Below, in pieces: positions 1 through 12,689 of a stretch of 64,000 bases of DNA (position 1 is its first letter; each line of letters opens with the position of its first letter). The notes under the pieces were generated by a model. That model had not been told where the DNA came from. It saw only the letters and a list, made by a program, of their open reading frames with translations, and did not search any database. The stretch lies in assembly GCA_007922225.1 (NCBI GenBank), contig ML679961.1, forward strand, positions 4,479,295 through 4,543,294, given 5' to 3'. The stretch is from Emydura subglobosa. Taxonomy: Eukaryota > Chordata > Testudines > Chelidae. The translations under genes and the position numbers were made by a program.

Positions 1-625
1 TGACTTTTTTTTTCCTCTTTTTTAAAACATTTTTAGTCTAAATTTATTACATTTTTTAAAATGAAAAGCCGTTTCAACTCAAAACTTTCCAACTTGTACA
101 TCTGAAAACAAGATTTTTCCTCCCAAAAATGTTTCCAGTAGGGACATTCATTGAAATTGACCCTGTCTGGCAAACAGTTTCTCTTTTGACAAATGGGCAT
201 TTTTCAGTGGAAAAAATGATATGTTGAAAATGTCATGACCAGCTCTAATTACAATAGTGCATAGAGGCCCCCGCTCAAGATCAGGATTGCATTGTTCTAA
301 GCAGAATACACATACATGGTTGGAGAGAGTCCTTGCTTCAAAGAGCATGAAATCTAAATACACAATGCAAACAAAGGGAGAAAGCTTAATCAGCTTAATA
401 TTTCCTAAGAGACACAAAGGACTGTTCACGGCTGAGGATCTGGCCTATTAATTCTGACATCTAACTTAACACGCTGTTTTTAACACACACACCCACATAT
501 TGGAAATTTCTGTTTGCCCAGCACAAAAAAGGCCTTAATTTTGTGCTAGAGTGCAACTCACTAATCTTCTTTTCTAACGTCCCAATCCTGCAACTGAATC
601 TATGTGGCTGGACCTTCGCACCCAC
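1..625. other. Intronic or intergenic sequence, nothing recognised
   Basis: AT-rich DNA with T and A homopolymer runs near the left edge and a short CA-rich run near 484-496. No open frame has coding character or splice context, and no repeat family is recognised. Confidence 0.6.
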
Positions 626-748
626 CTAGGGTGACCAGACGTCCTGATTTTACAGGGACAGTCTCGATATGTGGGGCTTTTCCTTTTACAGGTGCCTATC
701 ACCCACCCACTTCCTGTCCCAATTTTTCACACTTACCATCTTGTCATG
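626..748. mobile_element. Short MITE of the 'agggtgaccagac' type
   Basis: The left end reads AGGGTGACCAGACGTCC, followed by a 'cctgattttacagggacag' segment and, near 715-731, 'tgtcccaatttttcacac'. These are hallmarks of a very abundant turtle non-autonomous DNA transposon whose two ends are inverted copies of the gtgaccagac motif. The right end (about 733-748) is eroded, so the target duplication cannot be defined. It has no coding capacity. It is one of the better taxonomic hints that the host is a turtle. Confidence 0.65.
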
Positions 749-3700
749 CTACTGCCACCTGGAGTCTGATCTGATCTCAGCATCAAGGTGTATAATACTT
801 ATTTACTCTCCTAATCTACAGAAGATGTTTTGGGGTTTTTTTTAAATTAACATTTATCCTACGGATATGTAAGTGTTCGAGTAGTAACTGGCAGGCTGGC
901 ATGGCAGACTATTCTTATTCTGTACAGGTATATCAGGAGTCTCATTCTATGTACTCTGGAGTAATAATGCTCTTTTTTTTTTTTGGATCGGTAAGACGAA
1001 GTGTAGTTTGCAACTTTAATTGCAACCTAAGAATTTTTTTTATTTTTTTTAACATAGGAACACACATAAAGAAAATGTGTGTTCAGATTGCAAGTGCAAT
1101 GACTGAAGATTCAGAAATTGTATAGTCACCTTTTACCATATAAGCCTACATGGATTTATGTGAAATGATGATGATGATTTTTTAAATTGTAACCACAAGA
1201 CATAATTGTACTGCACTGGCCTACAAAGTAGATTAGTGCCATTTAAATTGATGTGACTGTGCTTACTTGGAGCACTGCGTGTTCTCTTGCAGAATAATAT
1301 ATGCATCTATGAAGTGATTTGTCAAGCCAAGTCTGAATGTAATCATGATGTCATTCATACTATGCTAATTTGTCTTTTCTCCATGCTATGAAGTGGCCAC
1401 AGTGTAAAGAAGATGCAAAATAAAGTATTTGTGCGTACTTTTGATTGATAGTATCCAGATATTAGTGTGGTTTCCTTTCTTGATCTACAGCCAAAAGTAG
1501 GAGTTAGGAGGCTAAGATATTTTCTAAAGAGCACGTTACTGAGATTTTCTGATTTATAGTTTCCACATTTTGGACATTAATTCAAATAAGCTCATTGGAA
1601 ATTACATGTGTTTGTATCTGAACAATGTAAATGCTAATCTGCAGTTGCTGGTTTTCACTGACAGTGTGAATGAATTGATAGTGAGGAAGGTTTACCTGTA
1701 AGAAGTATGCTACATTTCATTATCTGCAGAACTGTACATATGTGTAGATTTGGGGCTTATAAAGCAGTTGAGAAACTGTGGGTGGAAATTTCATTATTTT
1801 GAATGGGAATATTTTGAAAACCCAGGGAAATTATGATCACCTAGCGTATAATATTTTTGGGCAGATCTCCAGCTCATGCAAACCTGCCTCGCTTCACTGA
1901 AATCAGAGATGCTAGAGCTAAAAACTGTATTTCTCGCCTAAAGCAAGCATACCAATCAGAGGTGTCAATAAAAATTTTAAAGGTTGTTGAAAATAGGGCT
2001 TTTTAATGTAAGCCTGATACAAACCTTACCTGTGGAATGACTACCACCGCTCCATAATAATAAAATACAGGCACTCTGAAGTCTTGAGGAGATTGAACAG
2101 CATAAAAGCACGTTTGTTTACATTTTTGAGACTCTCTGATGGATAAAAATGCTTGGAAAAGAGAGAGACTGCTAGTGCTTGAGACATGTATAGTACAGGT
2201 GAGTATTATACAAACATCTCCATACAGTGCTAGCAATATACCTCAGTCCTGGGACTTGCACTAATCTTAGTGTTTCCAACCCTGCATTTCCCTTGAGCAG
2301 AAAATAGCACGTGTGTTAAATTCTATGGTTTTCATAGTGAAAACTTTGCAAAACGGGGAATTAAAAATTAAGCTGTAACTATAATAGGATTTGGATTTAG
2401 ATGTGAAGAAGGGAAAATTGGTGCCCTAACCTAGTGGGATCCTGGTTTAAGTCAATGAAAACTGAGGGTTACTGGCTTCTTGCAGGATCCAGCCTCTGGT
2501 ACCAGTAAACTGTGCATTTAAAATCAGTCTGTTCTGTTTTTACTTTTCTGTAGTTCACCGATGGCTTTTTAACCAGGGGGAAACTACAGAATTATAGTTA
2601 CTGTGCCTCGGAAAAAAACATAGTGGATATGCAAACCAGGTTTATTTTTTCCACACATATCTTTCAAGTTTTATGAAGGTAGAATCTGACATTTTAACTT
2701 CTTGCTGGTAGCCAGCAGTCCGCTACCACTGCCAGAAGCACGCAGAGGAAACCAACTTCTATGACTAATGTGGCCACAAAAAGAAAAGACATGATGAAAA
2801 TTGTTTGTTGATTCTTGCAAACTTTCCAAAAACTCTTAAAGGATGAAAATTCCCCCCCGCCCCCCTGCAGAGCCAACACACAGACTATACACTGTGTAAA
2901 CCCATCTTAATCCTGCAAAGTCGGATTTAAATGGGACACCGCCCTTCTGTTCTCTCTCTGTACAGCTGTAGCGTTCAGCTCAGTTCAAAGAAAGATGCTG
3001 CAAATTAACATCTCTAGTTAGAATGAGACCAAGCTGCATTTTATCCTGGATTTTTAAAAAAAGGGAATAAAATATAATTACCCTGATGATTAATGTATAA
3101 TATACGAAGAGATATAGGTTATCAGTATCAGAGCTCACAACGGAATACTCATATATTAGTGAGAGAATTAAACCAACTGTACTTTTCAATAAGAAATGTC
3201 CAAAGAGATGATGTGCGAAACGTTCGCTGGTACTAATGGAATCCAGGATATGTTCTTCTTGGAGACTGAATACAACTCAGTACACATTTGATTAAAAATA
3301 TTCTGAAAAATCTTAAAATTCCAAAATGCTTCTCTGCTTGGCCGGATGACCCAAGGAACAAGTGTTTGCACTGAAAAGCGGTTTGCAAATAGTTACCTTA
3401 ATCGTCCTTTCTAGCCACATTCCCTCTGCTTTTATTTTAATTCTTGGGTAAATATTTACAATGTGCCATCTACACTTCTGTGGACTTGCTGCTGTGAAAT
3501 GCATCTTGTCAGCCTATTAACAACCTCTCTATGAATCAAGCATTTCAAGGTTATAAATATAAAACTCTTCACTGGGGTAAATGTGTGTGATCTCATTATT
3601 TTATGGCTGCATCTAGAACACCTTGAAAATGTAGCTTTACAACAGGCGTGCTGAGACAACTGTTATGATAGTGACGCTGACATACACCCGCATTTGAAGT

Positions 3701-4250
3701 GCATGACAGTAAACTAGAGTTCTACTTTAAAGGAAAGCGGCTTGAGATTTCTCCTGTTGATTTGCAGCCCATTTGTGATCTTTAAAGCAGCAAAGTTGCA
3801 GCCACCAGCATCAATAGCACTGAGTTTCATTCCAAAAGGACGGTATCCATCGGGCATATAATGCAAAGTGCTTGTTTTCTGCTGGGTGGTTTGATTTTGC
3901 AGTGGGTACCCAATCAGCACATTTAAACTGCGTGTGTATTTCATTCAAATCTGTATCAGTGTCTGATCGGAGAACAAACTTCCCTCCAGCAGAAGCAGGC
4001 CCTTTATGTCACACGGAGGAGGTGTTTCTCCCCATGCTGGGCTAGACACTTCCCTTGACTTAACAAGTCAGCAAAAACCTGAATTCTGCAAGTGACCTTG
4101 TGGGTCGTGAATGTATATGCTTCTAGCACACTGCCGCAGCGGATACTTGAAACAATCTCTTGTACTCCACAGGCAAGCGGCACTGCTAGAGGAGCACTGG
4201 GGAGATGTGCTAAGCACCCATCAACGGGATGCTGCTCTTTGCATATCTTA
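749..4250. other. Long stretch with no recognised feature
   Basis: About 3.5 kb of AT-rich non-coding DNA. Open frames here are short (60-77 codons), lie on both strands, and show no domain or splice-site support. No CR1, SINE or LTR signature was recognised. It is probably old intron sequence with decayed repeats. Confidence 0.55.
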
Positions 4251-4536
4251 GGAAGAGGAAGGATAACCCAGGGGTTAAGATGCTAACCTGGAGCTCAGGC
4301 AACCTAAGTGACCTGGGTTTAATTCCCTGCTTTGCCGCGTACTCCCCATATGACCTTGGGCAAGTTGCTCAGTCTCTCTGGGCCTCAATTCTAGTTGGGA
4401 GGTGGAATTGCTATAGCCTTTGTTTTATGGAAATCTCCAAACGTCGTCAACATTTCCCTACCTAGTAGGGGTGTTGTGAAGTGCTCATGTACTACACTAC
4501 TACAGTACTACACTAAAGGGGCCATATAAGTAACTA
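4251..4536 (+). mobile_element. tRNA-derived CORE-SINE (MIR-like)
   Basis: The 5' part resembles a tRNA gene: an A-box-like stretch with 'ggggttaagatgctaacc' and a B-box-like GGGTTTAATTCC at 4315-4326. It continues into the conserved core 'tgaccttgggcaagttgctc' and 'tctctgggcctca', then a 3' segment with 'gtaggggtgttgtgaagtgctc', ending in 'gggccatataagtaacta'. This order (tRNA head, core, 3' tail) is that of amniote CORE-SINEs. It is diverged and would be non-functional. Confidence 0.8.
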
Positions 4537-6228
4537 AAGCAGGAGGGTATTGTACCTATGTACATAGGTACCTATGGTAAGAGGGTATTGTCAGGTATTG
4601 GATTATGGAGGTTTCTTCCCTTATATTAAACCTCATTTCTCCCTGGATTATTCGAGTCCGGCCAGCAGATGAACAAGCATTTTTCACTTTGACGTGCTAT
4701 TAAAATGTTTCTTCTTTCAGCTCCTGCTTTGGTTAGTTCATCCGTTCAGACACAAATACGTTGCTTAGACTTCTACTTTCTGCAAAATGCAAACATCTCG
4801 AGTTTGACGATTCATCCTGTGCGCAGGGTAACTGTCCTGAAGCGGAAAGTACATATCTGTGCCTGTGGAATCAATATTTCTGTTGATCTCTTCTCATTTT
4901 TTCTTGTTGATATTAACACACACACATAAATGATTTGCATTGGGATTGAGCATGGCTGAGCTAATAATTGATCATGAATAATTTATCTGAGAAATGCAGC
5001 CTGTTTTTCTTTTTCATGAACTGTGCACCAGCACTTTACACTTTTCTCAAATCGATTCATTATTCAAAATTATTTGACAGATAATTTCTGGGAGTAATTC
5101 TTGGTCTGCAGATTGCCTCTGAGCCATCTGTTATAGCTGATATCCAAAAATCGAGCTCTCTTAAATATTTATATAGCACTGGCCACTGTGCGATCTAGGT
5201 GCTGGAATGTCTAGGAATTATATTGGTTAGTTTTGACTTGACATGTCACATGTCGTCTCTTTCCTGTTTGGATGAGGGTAACACAGAATCAGGTTTCTAA
5301 TGCTGACACTTGCATTTCCAACTTTAAAATTCCCTTTCTACAAATATCCTCTAATATGTGCTTAAATGGACTTCATTTTTTCAGTTAAAAATCCTTCCCG
5401 TCACTGGGCCAGGTCCTCAGTTAGTATTATTTTGGCCCAGCTCCACTGACTTCAGTAGAGATGCATTATGTGGGGATATAGTCCTTTCATTATGAAAATT
5501 GCAGAAAGTGAACACAAAAGGGAAACAGATAGGAAAGGAGAATTCAATTCATTAAGCAAATATTCACAAAAATGAAGGTTTTTGTGCAGAGTTTGGAGAT
5601 TTCCATCAAATGAAGGCTATAGCAATCCTACCTCCCAACTAGATTCATGTGAGCATCTGGGGGTTATAGTAGGAAGACTCTTACACTTGCCCTGAACTAG
5701 AGAGAGTCTGAATTTTTTTGGCTGAAACATTTTTGGGGTGAAAGAGGCTGTTTTTGTCAAAATTCAAATGTTCTAAAAAAGTGTCAAGATTGACAAAATT
5801 TTGTTTGGAAAAAGTTCCAAGAGGAAGGGTTTTGACATTTTCAGAAGGGAATATTTACCTTTGTTTTGAAACAACTTTTTTAAACTAACTTCATCATTTA
5901 TATATATATATATATAAATAAAATAAAAAGTTAGAAAGGTTAAAAACGGAACAAAGTATTTAGATTTTACCCAGACTAAATGTTTCAATCTACCCAAAAT
6001 GATTTTTCCTGAATTTTATTTCATGAGAAATTTCCAAATTTTTGTGGCTTCGTTCCAGTTCAGAATCGAACAAAATGGAGATTGTGGAATTTCCAGGGAA
6101 ATAGAAATGCCTGCCGCTGCCCAGCTCTATGCACAGCAACACGCTTTATGCGAGCACAAGGGTCTACCTGTGACAGTCTAATTACAGGATTGGGACCTAA
6201 AACATAATTCTACCCATTTCTTCAATTT
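4537..6228. other. No gene recognised; short TA microsatellite
   Basis: AT-rich non-coding DNA. It contains a simple (TA)n run at about 5898-5916. At 5401-5470 there is a fragment with 'gctccactgacttcagtagag', similar to a palindromic motif common in sauropsid MITEs. At 5168-5200 'tttatatagcactgg' hints at a decayed SINE tail. None is complete enough to classify. Confidence 0.5.
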
Positions 6229-7212
6229 CATGGAGTGATAGAGAAGAAGACCTTGAGAAGCCATCAAGTCTAGCCCCCTGCACTGAGGCAGGACCAAGTA
6301 AATCTAGACCATCCCTCACAGGTGTTTGTCCAAACTTTGCTTTAAAATATCCTGTGATGGGGATTCCACAACCTCCCTTGGAAGCCAGTTCCAGTGCTTA
6401 ACTAACTTACAGTTAGAAAGCTTTTCTTAATGTCGAACTTAAATCTCCCTTGTTGCAGATTTAGTTCATCGCTACTTGTCCTGTCCTCAGTGGGCATGGA
6501 GAACAACGGATCACTTTCCTCTTTAAAATATTCGAAGACTATTATCAGGTCCCCCCTCAGCCTTCTTATCTCAAGACTAAACATGCCCAGGTTTTGTTTA
6601 GCTTTTCCTCATGTTTTCTAAACCTTTTATCATTTTTGTTGCTCTCCTTTGGACTCTCTCTAATTTGTTCACATCTTTCCTAAAGTGTGGCATCCAGGAT
6701 TGGATACAATGCTCCAGCTGAGGCCTCACCAGTACCAAATAGAGCAGGACAATTACCTCCTGCGTCTTACATGCAACACTCCTGTTATTACACCCCAGAA
6801 TGAGAATACTTTTTTGCATATTCATTCATTCACATTCATATTCAATATTAACCCATATTCAGTTTGTGATCCATTATAATACCCAGATCCTTCTCTTAGC
6901 AGTACTACTACTTAGTTCCTCCTTTTGTATTTGTGCATCTGATCTTTTCTTTCTGAGTGTAGTACTTTGCGTGTCTCTTTATTGGATTTCACCTTGTTTA
7001 TTTCAGACCAACTTGTCACAGTCATTTCAAATTGGAACCCCATCCTTCTACATGCTAGTAACCCCTCCCCATTTAGTGACATGCCGTCTGCATTCCATGA
7101 GTCACTAATGAAAATATTGAATAGTAGCGGACCCAATACAGACCCCTGCTGGGCCCCACTAGATCCATTCCCTCAATTTGACATCAAATCATTGATACCT
7201 GCTCTTTGAGCA
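6229..7212 (-). mobile_element. CR1 LINE, 5'-truncated, antisense
   Basis: On the plus strand this begins with a degraded copy of the CR1 3' end and runs backwards through the end of ORF2. Recognisable landmarks include 'ttccacaacctcccttgg', 'ttgctctcctttggactctc' and 'gctccagctgaggcctcacc'. Further in, the minus-strand frame at about 7100-7136 reads GPLLFNIFISD, a reverse-transcriptase motif typical of CR1 ORF2. Frameshifts and stops break the frame. The copy is about 1 kb, much shorter than a full 4-5 kb CR1, as expected for 5' truncation during target-primed reverse transcription. Confidence 0.9.
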
Positions 7213-7328
7213 TTATTATGCAGTTTACAGTGACAGCAACTAAAGCCTGCTCTGAACTGCATGTTACAAGTTACTTTAAACAGTGTGGCCCATATTCCAG
7301 TATGGCTTCTGTTACAGTAAGATCTTAC

Positions 7329-7506
7329 CACTATATCGGATGACACGAATGGTTGCATCTCCCTCCCCAAATCTGGTGATGGGAGTCAGGCGGACTTCAT
7401 AAGCCTCTGGCTTGATCAGCTCAGTCAGGTTGTATGTAATTAACTCTCCTTTCTGAATGTTTCCATTTACCGTGATCTCCTGTTCCCACCAACGCTGTTG
7501 TCCGGC
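7329..7506 (-). CDS. Single internal exon: fibronectin type III segment, MDGA-like
   Basis: Read on the minus strand, the exon is preceded by a good acceptor (CTTTTGATTTCAG) and followed by a good donor (AGTG|GTAAGATC). Only one of the three frames is open through all 178 bp; the other two hit stops. That frame gives 59 residues including [16 protein letters not shown], which has the Y-x-V-R and G-x-G-x-x spacing of the last strands of an FNIII domain. From family knowledge the best match in style is the FNIII domain of MDGA1/MDGA2, GPI-anchored Ig/MAM proteins that bind neuroligins at synapses. It starts in phase 0 and ends with one base over. The nearest neighbours are an antisense CR1 and a foldback element. 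MDGA2 is favoured over MDGA1 only because no other exon is seen within 64 kb, suggesting giant introns; no symbol is assigned for that reason. Confidence 0.8.
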
Positions 7507-8010
7507 CTGAAATCAAAAGAATCATGGAAAGATTGGAGCTTTTTGCACAAACTGCCACCGTTTGATTCTGGAAATGGAGCACAGGGGTATGCAGAAGTGC
7601 TGCGTACGTAGTATATTTCACTGTTTGCTTGATTAGCTATGGATCAGAACACAAAATCTCTCTTCTGTAACCGAAAACACAAAAGCCATTTTTTTTTAAA
7701 TAACTAATGGATCATCTAATTGAAGTTGCAGAGGAAACTGGTCTTAAAAACCACAATTCCTACCCTCTGCAATGTGAGGGCAAATAAGTTAATTCCATTT
7801 GTTCCACCTACCATTCCTACGCATCAAACTCTTCATTCAATTTTTTGCTGTTCCACATCTGCTCCTCACAAGTGCTTTTGGGACACACATAATGACAGAC
7901 CTTTCAGAGTGCTATGAGGTTCATTAATATGAAAGAAACCAAGCATTTTCAGTTTTTCATCTTAAAAAGTTTCTAACACCTATTGGAAAGAGGCTTAATA
8001 CAAAGCACCA
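7507..8010. other. Intron upstream of the FNIII exon
   Basis: Contains the polypyrimidine tract and acceptor of the minus-strand exon next to 7506 and otherwise non-coding sequence. No repeat is recognised. Confidence 0.6.
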
Positions 8011-8132
8011 GGGTCCTGATTTTTAAAAGTATTTAGTTGCCTAAAAATTCAGATAGCCACCTAAATGCTTTTGAAAATCCCACTAGCATCTCTCGGCATC
8101 TTTAGGCACCTAAATACCTCTAAAATTCTGGC
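8011..8132. mobile_element. Foldback MITE with 'taggcacctaaata' arms
   Basis: The left arm 'gatttttaaaagtatttag' followed by 'ttgcctaaa' is an imperfect inverted copy of the right arm 'tttaggcacctaaatacctc' followed by 'taaaattctgg'. Similar arms occur near 17970-18170, 48250-48425 and 61656-61860, so this is one family scattered through the window. Internal 'tgcttttgaaaatcccac' is also typical. No coding capacity. Confidence 0.65.
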
Positions 8133-8996
8133 TTTAAGTTACAAATTCAACGGAGAGACTCAATTAGGTTTATGAATGGTGTACACGAACCCTCTTTTAA
8201 AAATCAGCTCTTCAGGTGATGCACTTAAAGGTCCCAAATTTGTGCTCACTGCTATTCCTGAATGTCCTTTCACAGAGTGGCTATGCCCTGCAAAGAGACT
8301 GTGTACAAGGCAGCGCTGTGCCTGGCAGACCTGCTCCTAATGCGTGTTTGACAGTAGTGTCAAAAGTAAGTGCTTTTGCCTCGCACTGGCTGGCAATTTT
8401 CTGATGAAACTTAAGTTTTCTTGGAAAACGCCACTTTGGTAGAGCAAAACGTTCTGCCGAATCCATCACAGACATGATAAAACATTCTTCAAAACGCAGG
8501 CAAGTTCCCTGCCTCCCTCCCGGCTCCAGAGGACGGAGAAGCACAGAGCCAGGCTGCTCTGCCTTCCAATGTCCCCCCAATCTCCAGAAGATGGGTAATG
8601 TCTCGCCGACTCTTGCAGGCACCCTGGAAAGCTGTGGTCAGCGTCACAGACCATTCCCTGAGGGCAGCTGATCATTTCTGTTTCTGTTTTCCTGAAATGG
8701 AGTTTTTCTGGAAATCCCTTTCCGTGACAACTTGCATTTTTGGCGTTTTGTCCTTGCTTCAGGATGAAACTTGTATTCAAAAGCACGAACGTTGTTTGAG
8801 GAAAGGGATTCCCTTTTTTGGCCACCTCTCCTTACTCCTCTTCTCTCTGCAGTGCTCTCAGCCGTGGCAGAGCGAGCTGGGGTCCATCCTTCCTCACCGA
8901 AAACACTGCTCCCTCATGCCCAGTCAGGGGCCTCTCTGCATCCCCATTAGGGCAATGGGGCAGCCCCGGTGTCATCTGGGGCAGAACTGAAGTTAA
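8133..8996. other. No recognised feature
   Basis: Moderately GC-rich between 8500 and 8980. Frames of up to 130 codons exist on both strands but overlap one another without domain content, so they are not called as genes. Confidence 0.5.
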
Positions 8997-9296
8997 TCAT
9001 AGAAGTGTAGGACTGGAAGGGACCTCAAGAAGTCATCTAGTCCAGTCCCCTGCAAGCATGGCAGGACTATTATCTGGCCCTTCCCTGACAGGTGTCTGTC
9101 CAACCTGCTCTTAAAAATCTCCAATGACAGAGATTCCACAACCTCCCTGGGCAATTTACTCCAGGGCGTAACCACCCTGCCAGCTAGGAAGATTTTCCTA
9201 ATATCTAACCTAAACTGCCCTTCCTTCAATTTAAGCCCATTTTGTCTTGTCCTCTCCTCAGAGGTTAACAGAACAATTTTTCTCCCTCCTCCTTGT
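8997..9296 (-). mobile_element. CR1 LINE 3' fragment, antisense
   Basis: Plus-strand text runs from the CR1 3' end ('tcatagaagtgtaggactgg', 'gggacctcaagaagtcat') through 'gacaggtgtctgtccaacct' to 'ttccacaacctccctgggc' and the end of ORF2. The minus-strand frame across 9000-9280 still shows the typical C-terminal pattern with FRLDIRKIFL and WSKLPREVVESLSLEIFKSR. About 300 bp, heavily 5' truncated. Confidence 0.9.
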
Positions 9297-10431
9297 AACA
9301 ATAATGAGAAGGTACAGGAGTAACGGAGAGCAGGGTGACTCCCCATGCATGACCACTTCTATCAGTGAGTGGGAAAGGAATCACCCAGCTTGACTCTCAA
9401 ACCTCCAACAGAGTCAGCAGTTCGAAGGAAACGCCTCTTAGCTGCACAATGAGCACGAAATCATTGCGAGACCGTTCCATAACCCCACGATCTCACACTT
9501 CACAGGTGAATTACGCCAGAAGTCAGCAGGAGTGGGGGACACTCGGCACTGATTAGGAACACGCTCCACACTTCTTAACAGCCCTGTTAACTTCAGAAAG
9601 ATGGGTGGATTGAAAAGAACAATGGAACGTCAATACGAAGCACATAAGGAGGAGTTGTATATATTTACACGTCAGAGACTGTACAGTATTTTCAACGTCT
9701 AAATCAATACGCTTTGTCATTTTCAATGCACTTAACCAAGAGATAAAAAATCTAATTAGAGAGAAAGTTTAACAAAACAGTGAATGTCACTTTATTCCTT
9801 CGTGCTTCAAATGGTTTATTAATGACCAGAAACACTCAAAAGATATGCACTTTGGGTAGGAAATGTAGTTGACATTTCAATATTACCTGAAGATACACTG
9901 ACTTATTACAGGCATCCTCTCCAGGCCATGAAGAAAAAAATCAATAAATATTTACTATACATCCTAAAGGAACCCTGTAGGTGCTATGTTGTTATAATGA
10001 GATGTTCTACTCAGCTGATTATACTTGACAGGTGCACTGATGTCATTAATTATTACAAACTCACTATTACAGCACTTCAGGTTTATTAACAACAACCCCC
10101 CCCCTCTTTTTTCAGATTTTTAATCAAAGCTGTTAGAAAAGAGTATGCTTAAAGACTTGGGGAGAATAAGCCACTAAAGCATCCTATTGGATGGCAGTGA
10201 AGGATGTGAAGAGCAAAATGAAAACATCGACTGGAAGGTTTAAATCGGCATTAATGGAAAAGAAAGCAGGCCTGGTCTATTATATTAAACTATGACACAA
10301 ACCCATCTCAAGTAAAAATAAGGTAGAGAAACCAACAAAAAGTAAGAAAATTCCGAAGGCAGGCTGGGATTTTCAGAAATGCCGTCATTCGCTTGCTCTG
10401 CTCCCATTGGAGACAGTGGGAATGTTATGTT
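9297..10431. other. No recognised feature
   Basis: AT-rich non-coding DNA. There is a C-rich run at about 10097-10106. No gene or repeat family is recognised. Confidence 0.55.
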
Positions 10432-10500
10432 AGAATCACAGAAGATTAGGGCCGGAAGGGACCTCAGGAGGTCATCTAGTCCAACCCCAACTAAATCATC
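10432..10500 (-). mobile_element. CR1 3' end fragment, antisense
   Basis: A 69-bp piece reading 'agaatcacagaagattagg', 'gccggaagggacctcaggag' and 'gtcatctagtccaacccc', the conserved CR1 3' terminus in reverse. Too short for any coding content. Confidence 0.85.
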
Positions 10501-12689
10501 ACTGCCAGGGCGTTGTCATTAGCTTCAGCGGGAACTGAGTGAGGACAATGCTGAGGGCTTTGGAAAACCTCATCCTAAGATTGTGACCCTGCCAATGTTT
10601 TGGGACGTGCATGACTTTACTGAAGTGAGGTATCCAACGGACTTCAGTGGGTCTGCTCAGGAGTTAACTTTTACACACGTGGAATGCTGGGGAAAAAATA
10701 AAACCGGTGGTCCATTAAGAAAAAGCTGGAATGAGAGAGAAAGACCAGAAAGTTTAAAAAGAAGCATACAAAAGAGGAGCAATATTGTCTATAAAAGGCA
10801 GAGGTTCTGCTGTTTATTACAAACGGGGTGCGTATGGCATATGGTCCTCTACTCGTTAAAACATGTCCTCTTGCTGCAACACTCTCTACTGAAAAGGTAG
10901 TTTTGAAATGAACATGAAGTAAGCTGCTGCATGAGAAGGATTATTTATGTCATAGCACTACCCAGAAGTCCATTAATACACGATCGGTTAGTTCGTGGGG
11001 TCTGTCAGGAGAAACAAGCAGGTGCGGCACAGTACAGCAGCACAGGCAGCAATTTCATAGTCGCTTGTGACAAATGACTACAGAAGAAAGGCTGGTTTCA
11101 AACTGCAGCCGCGAAGAGACATATTCTAATTATTCCTTTGCTGTGCCTGAGTCAGATAGGTAAAAGGGTATTTCACTCTCAACATTGATTTATTATACAT
11201 TCCAGGAAGGGCAAACTGAAATTAACTGTTAAAAGGGAACATCTGTCTCTGAATGTCTGGTTGCTCTTCTTTAACTGCATTTAAATAAAATGTGACAATG
11301 CAGCTATTTGTCTCAGTAGGCGGCTACCACATAGAGACAACCACACAAAACTTGGCAGAAAAGACCAAGTTGTCTTGAACTGCAGGGATTTGAGCTGAAT
11401 CAGTTGCTGCATGCTGGGAAGGAACTGAACACATGCACTGTCATAAAACTCTCAGGCTTTGTGACTGTCAGAGTGGTAGAAAAGGAGGAAAACAAGTGGG
11501 ATTTAGGGCTGGAAAGGCAATTATGGATGGGACAAGTGCAAACTGCAGTTCATCAAATCAGACAGTTCAACAAATTTGTCATTGTTACTGTTTATAGCGT
11601 CGGTTCAAAGCTTCCCATAAAAACACTTGAGTGCCCACAGCATAGCTATTCTTCCCCTGTGGTAAGGTATTTAAAATATCACTGTGCTACAGGAGGAAAT
11701 TACACCTCTGCACTCCTTAATGTCTTACTTCTAGGCTACCAAGACATGTAAGCCTCTGACTAAAGAGAGATGGGAATCACGTGTACCAAAAAACTTCAGA
11801 TGTTCTCACTGGATCAGGAGACGGGAGAAACATCATTTCATGCTAATTCATGATCTGTTTTAAAACAGACATTAGTGATGTGCAGCAAGCCCACTCCGTC
11901 TCTGAAGGCTGTCCACACTGATTATGCAGGAGGCTCTCTGGACCTTGGCGTGATCCATAGCTCACTGAAGTCACTAGCAAGTCTCCCAGTGACGTCAACA
12001 GGTCTTGGATCAGGACCCCAGTGCATGCCGAAGGGTGGTCTCCCTGCCGGTTCTGGCTAGCCAACACAGAGCTCAGCCCAATTCCAACCCACTCTCTGGT
12101 AGACCTTTGTCAACATCCCAACCCCCCACATAACGTGACCCAGCTTAGCCTGTGGCAGATCTGTGGGTAGGCGTATAGAGTACAGACACGGCACGCCCAG
12201 CTAGCATGGGTGTAAACAGAAGTGCAGACAGTGAGGCGATGCTTAGGGAAGCAGAACAAAGACACGACAGAGCCCTAGGGTATATACCTTACATAGCTCT
12301 CAACATGCCCAAGCAGTGCCTCTCATATCTTCACTGCGTGTTTTCAGCAGTGTTGTGTCCCACCGCCTCTCCCCTGACAAAGCCTTTCCTGCCACGGGTA
12401 GTTAACCACCACAGTGTGAACGTAGCCTGCCTTTCATGTCATGGGTAGCTACAAATACCCTGTTGTGGACAAGCTAGTGAATGGGGAGAGAGGAGAGCTC
12501 CTTAGTGCCCGAGAGGCTTGATCCTGCACGGTGCTGAGCATACTAATTCAGCAAAGCACTCAAGCGTGTACCTAATTTCTAGAGATGACAATTTCCTAAC
12601 TCAAAAAATGTTGCAGCCAACACAAGGGGATTCTTTCTTAGACCGTGTCCCACCAGGTACGGAGGAACTGAACGCCGAACTAAAAAGTA
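10501..12689. other. Long stretch with no recognised feature
   Basis: About 2.2 kb without splice-flanked coding frames. A 115-codon frame at 11404-11751 has no recognisable domain and no exon context. Short direct A/T runs only. Confidence 0.5.

Noticed and set aside
8281..8990. Several frames of 98-130 codons on both strands
   Set aside because: Mutually overlapping, no domain, moderately GC-rich non-coding DNA.
11404..11751. 115-codon frame as a possible gene
   Set aside because: No homology I recognise, no acceptor/donor pair with maintained phase, no promoter context.
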